This document shows, one piece after another, positions 6,262 to 7,533 of a DNA stretch of 7,533 nt. The notes below the pieces were generated by a model. It did no database searches. It had not been told where the DNA came from and worked only from the letters and a program-made list of their open reading frames with translations. Positions within the stretch are counted from its first letter, which is position 1, and each line of letters begins with the position of its first letter. The translations under genes were made by a program, and so were the position numbers. Source of the stretch: a bacterium (GTDB taxonomy: Bacteria; Tectomicrobia; Entotheonellia; Entotheonellales; Entotheonellaceae); NCBI GenBank assembly GCA_027294925.1, contig JAPULM010000190.1:1-7533 (forward strand), in the 5' to 3' direction.

Positions 6262-6500
6262 ATGGCGTCAAAGCCGACCTACCGATTTGTGACCCGCACC
6301 ACCACCTGCGGCATTGCAAACCCGGGCGTGTTGCGCAGTGTTACTTGCTCGATGAGATTCTGGCGGACCTGAACAGTGGTCATCGCATGGTGTCAACGGT
6401 GTGCATTGAATGTGCCGAGACGTACAAGACCGACGGGCCGGAAGTCATGCGCCCGGTTGGCGAGACTGAGTTCGTAAACGTCATCACGGAGAAGGATTGA
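6262..6500 (+). pseudogene. amidohydrolase (PF04909-type) remnant, frameshifted and truncated
   Basis: In the frame ending with the TGA at 6498-6500, the translation contains LPICDPHHHL (6279-6308), YLLDEILADLNSGHRMVS (6342-6395), IECAETYKTDGPEVMRPV and GETEFVN (to 6479). This is the N-terminal signature of metal-dependent TIM-barrel amidohydrolases, whose DPHHHLW motif supplies metal ligands. That frame has no start: a TAA lies at 6243-6245 and no ATG follows before the motif. An ATG at 6262, preceded by AAAGG at 6249-6253, begins MASKP in the neighbouring frame. Loss of one base near 6274-6276 would restore a typical MASKP-DLPICDPHHHL start. The usual Trp after HHHL is Arg (CGG for TGG). 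Only about 75 of an expected 300-350 residues remain, and similarity stops at about 6479. So it is a decayed fragment, probably once part of the neighbouring catabolic set. A short expressed peptide cannot be excluded. Confidence 0.75.
6492..6496 (+). promoter_or_regulatory. ribosome binding site of the 6504 gene inside the remnant's last codons
   Basis: AAGGA (in GGAGAAGGA, 6488-6496) stands 7 nt before the ATG at 6504 and overlaps the end of the remnant's frame. This suggests the leader came with the downstream gene and was joined to the remnant at about 6478. Confidence 0.5.
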
Positions 6501-6503
6501 AAG

Positions 6504-6926
6504 ATGTTAATCAAAGCAGTCTTTGTACAATTCTTATCTGAACAAGAGTCTAAGCTTGCACCAAAAACATATCGTGATTATGCATCAGTCATTGAGTTGT
6601 TTGAGCATCAATTAGACGGCTACGCATGGAACAATCTTGATGATGGAGACAAAGCTTACGATAAGGCTCAGAAGAAAGGAAAAAGTTTCATCGATCTTTA
6701 CGACCATCTACACATTGAAGATAACGTTGGAGAATTTTTAGATTACTTTGTATCCCGAAAGGTGATGGCAGGAAATGAATTCATTCTAAAGACTTGTCCA
6801 CGGGTGATTAGAAAACTGCTTAAATGGATGAAAAACAAGAAGCTTGTTGATTTAACGAACGAAGATATCAAAGCGATGTGCGAGAATCAGTTGTGGGAAG
6901 ACTCGATGAGAGACATGGGGTTTTAA
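6504..6926 (+). CDS. hypothetical protein with integrase N-terminal (SAM-like)-type helical region
   Basis: 140-residue, highly charged soluble protein. Its N-terminus (FVQFLSEQESKLAPKTYRDYASVIELFEHQL, in two overlapping parts at 7-22 and 18-37) has the pattern of the SAM-like core-binding region of tyrosine recombinases. No catalytic domain follows: the R-HxxR-Y residues are absent. Further on, NVGEFLDYFVSRKVMAG (74-90) and RKLLKWMKNKKLVDLT (103-118) match a pattern I remember from uncharacterised bacterial and archaeal proteins of this general size. I recall it without being able to search. Start: GGAGAAGGA lies just upstream. Codon use is visibly AT-rich (AAA, TTA, GAA, GAT) against the GC-richer CoA-transferases, indicating different ancestry. 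It follows the amidohydrolase remnant after 3 nt and converges on the Cys/His protein. Function unknown. It may be complete or a truncated relative of longer proteins. Confidence 0.75.
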   Translation: MLIKAVFVQFLSEQESKLAPKTYRDYASVIELFEHQLDGYAWNNLDDGDKAYDKAQKKGKSFIDLYDHLHIEDNVGEFLDYFVSRKVMAGNEFILKTCPRVIRKLLKWMKNKKLVDLTNEDIKAMCENQLWEDSMRDMGF

Positions 6927-6931
6927 GGCTC

Positions 6932-6950
6932 GCTCAATGTGTTGGGCTTT
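6932..6950 (+). terminator. weak terminator-like hairpin after the 6504 gene
   Basis: GCTCAA (6932-6937) pairs with TTGGGC (6942-6947), six pairs including one G-T, around a TGTG loop. It is followed by only TTT. It starts 6 nt after the stop codon. The short T-run makes it weak. Confidence 0.3.
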
Positions 6951-7001
6951 CCGATCGTAATCGCCTTCTCTGACTCCCTATGAAACTATACATACCATTG
7001 T

Positions 7002-7014
7002 TCGGTTCGACCGA
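7002..7014. terminator. short palindrome between convergent genes
   Basis: TCGGT-TCG-ACCGA, a 5-bp stem with a 3-nt loop, 7 nt beyond the stop of the minus-strand Cys/His protein gene. It could help transcript ending from that gene. There is no T-run on the minus strand, so support is slight. Confidence 0.2.
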
Positions 7015-7020
7015 TTGTAC

Positions 7021-7395
7021 TCATATTTTCATGAAGGGAAACTCTTTGAGTTTAATCTTACGAAAGCATTTATTATGGATGTTTAGAACCCCAGCACAGC
7101 CTCGCTTCCGGTAAATATATACTGCCAACTTTGTGCACCGTATTCGACCTAAGGGCCCAATCTCCTTATCACATACAACACACGTTTCTGGTTCTCGATC
7201 AGCTTTCCCAAGAAACTGCTCTATACAGGAATGGTGAGTGGCCCCTTGCTGGAACCACCCAATATAACCATTTTTCTTCTCATTAAGTACTAAGGCCGTG
7301 CAGTGGTGGAAGTTCACAGAACATAGTCCCGGACCCATTTCGGAAAATTTGCCGCAGAGAAAGCACATGAAGGTGTTCTTCTGTTTGGTATCCAT
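7021..7395 (-). CDS. hypothetical small protein with two Cys/His zinc-binding-like modules
   Basis: 124 residues, basic, soluble, no signal peptide or membrane segment. Two segments share one order of putative metal ligands. Module 1: C11-x2-C14, C25, C32, H54-x2-C57. Module 2: C72-x2-C75, C87, C100, H107-x2-C110. Both also share a GP(G/L) turn soon after CxxC (GPG at 21-23, GPL at 80-82), suggesting tandem duplication of a treble-clef- or zinc-ribbon-like finger. I recognise no named family. Such arrangements serve nucleic-acid or protein binding, so a specific role would be a guess. Start: the ATG at 7395 has GGAA 6 nt upstream. An in-frame ATG at 7437 would add 14 residues unlike the rest and has no close ribosome site. 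The gene converges on the 6504-6926 gene. Its AT-rich codons resemble that gene rather than the CoA-transferases, so both may belong to one acquired segment. Confidence 0.65.
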   Translation of the reverse strand: MDTKQKNTFMCFLCGKFSEMGPGLCSVNFHHCTALVLNEKKNGYIGWFQQGATHHSCIEQFLGKADREPETCVVCDKEIGPLGRIRCTKLAVYIYRKRGCAGVLNIHNKCFRKIKLKEFPFMKI

Positions 7396-7458
7396 TGCCA
7401 ATTCCGTTCCTTCGGCTATGAGCCTGCTGGCGGCCATTGGCGTGACGATGCCACCTTG

Positions 7459-7476
7459 GCCTGGAGAGGGCCAGGC
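7459..7476. repeat. 6-bp stem-loop upstream of the Cys/His protein gene
   Basis: GCCTGG (7459-7464) and CCAGGC (7471-7476) flank a 6-nt loop, 64 bp upstream of the 7395 start. It could be an operator or leader structure. The remaining bases to the window end show no gene I can support. Confidence 0.25.
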
Positions 7477-7533
7477 AACGGTCGTTGAGGGTAAGTGGAA
7501 ACCTACTTTGCCCTAAGCGCTCGGTTAATTGAA

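Noticed and set aside
6017..6319. Minus-strand frame of 100 codons
   Set aside because: No ribosome site, no recognisable motif, a Trp/Cys/Arg-rich start, and it runs antisense into the amidohydrolase remnant.
6995..7020. GGTTCGA-like T-arm suggesting a tRNA
   Set aside because: No acceptor, D or anticodon arms can be drawn around it. It is just a short palindrome.
7298..7516. Plus-strand frame of 72 codons at the right end
   Set aside because: Mostly antisense to the Cys/His-module gene. No motif or ribosome site.
1..7533. CRISPR array, complete insertion sequence or transposase
   Set aside because: No regularly spaced repeats, no DDE or serine/tyrosine recombinase catalytic motifs, and no paired terminal inverted repeats were seen on either strand.

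Overview
The window looks like an accessory catabolic locus from a moderately GC-rich, metabolically versatile bacterium. Three paralogous class III (CaiB/BaiF) CoA-transferases, a luciferase-like flavin monooxygenase and the remnant of an amidohydrolase sit in about 6.5 kb. Such families are strongly expanded in Candidatus Entotheonella (Tectomicrobia), SAR202 Chloroflexi and various Proteobacteria. No rRNA or other taxonomic marker is present, so the affiliation is only a guess.

Layout, left to right. At 1-94 (minus) lies the first 31 codons of an unrecognised gene that continues beyond the edge. A roughly 290-bp non-coding stretch with hairpins follows. Two CaiB/BaiF genes on the minus strand (387-1595 and 1685-3046, the latter upstream) probably form an operon, with a C-rich hairpin repeat between them. 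A 328-bp divergent intergenic region (3047-3374) carries a near-consensus sigma70 promoter for the rightward monooxygenase gene (3375-4559) and an inverted repeat near the leftward CaiB gene. The monooxygenase gene converges on a third CaiB/BaiF gene (4605-5819, minus), with a 10-bp stem-loop in the gap. From 5820 to about 6261 I find no gene, only an imperfect 13-bp inverted repeat. At 6262-6500 is a frameshifted and truncated N-terminus of a PF04909-type amidohydrolase. Directly after it the base composition becomes AT-rich with a 140-residue protein of foreign appearance (6504-6926). The window ends with a minus-strand small Cys/His-rich protein (7021-7395) carrying two CxxC...HxxC modules.

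How the genes may work together: CaiB-type enzymes move CoA between carboxylic acids, and luciferase-like monooxygenases oxidise organic substrates with FMNH2 and O2. The left two thirds therefore reads as a carboxylic-acid activation and oxidation module of unknown substrate. One transferase (387-1595) has Glu where the family's catalytic Asp is expected, while its operon partner keeps Asp. This suggests a possible heteromeric enzyme with one inactive subunit. The right third is a decaying or rearranged edge: a gene remnant abuts unrelated AT-richer accessory genes.
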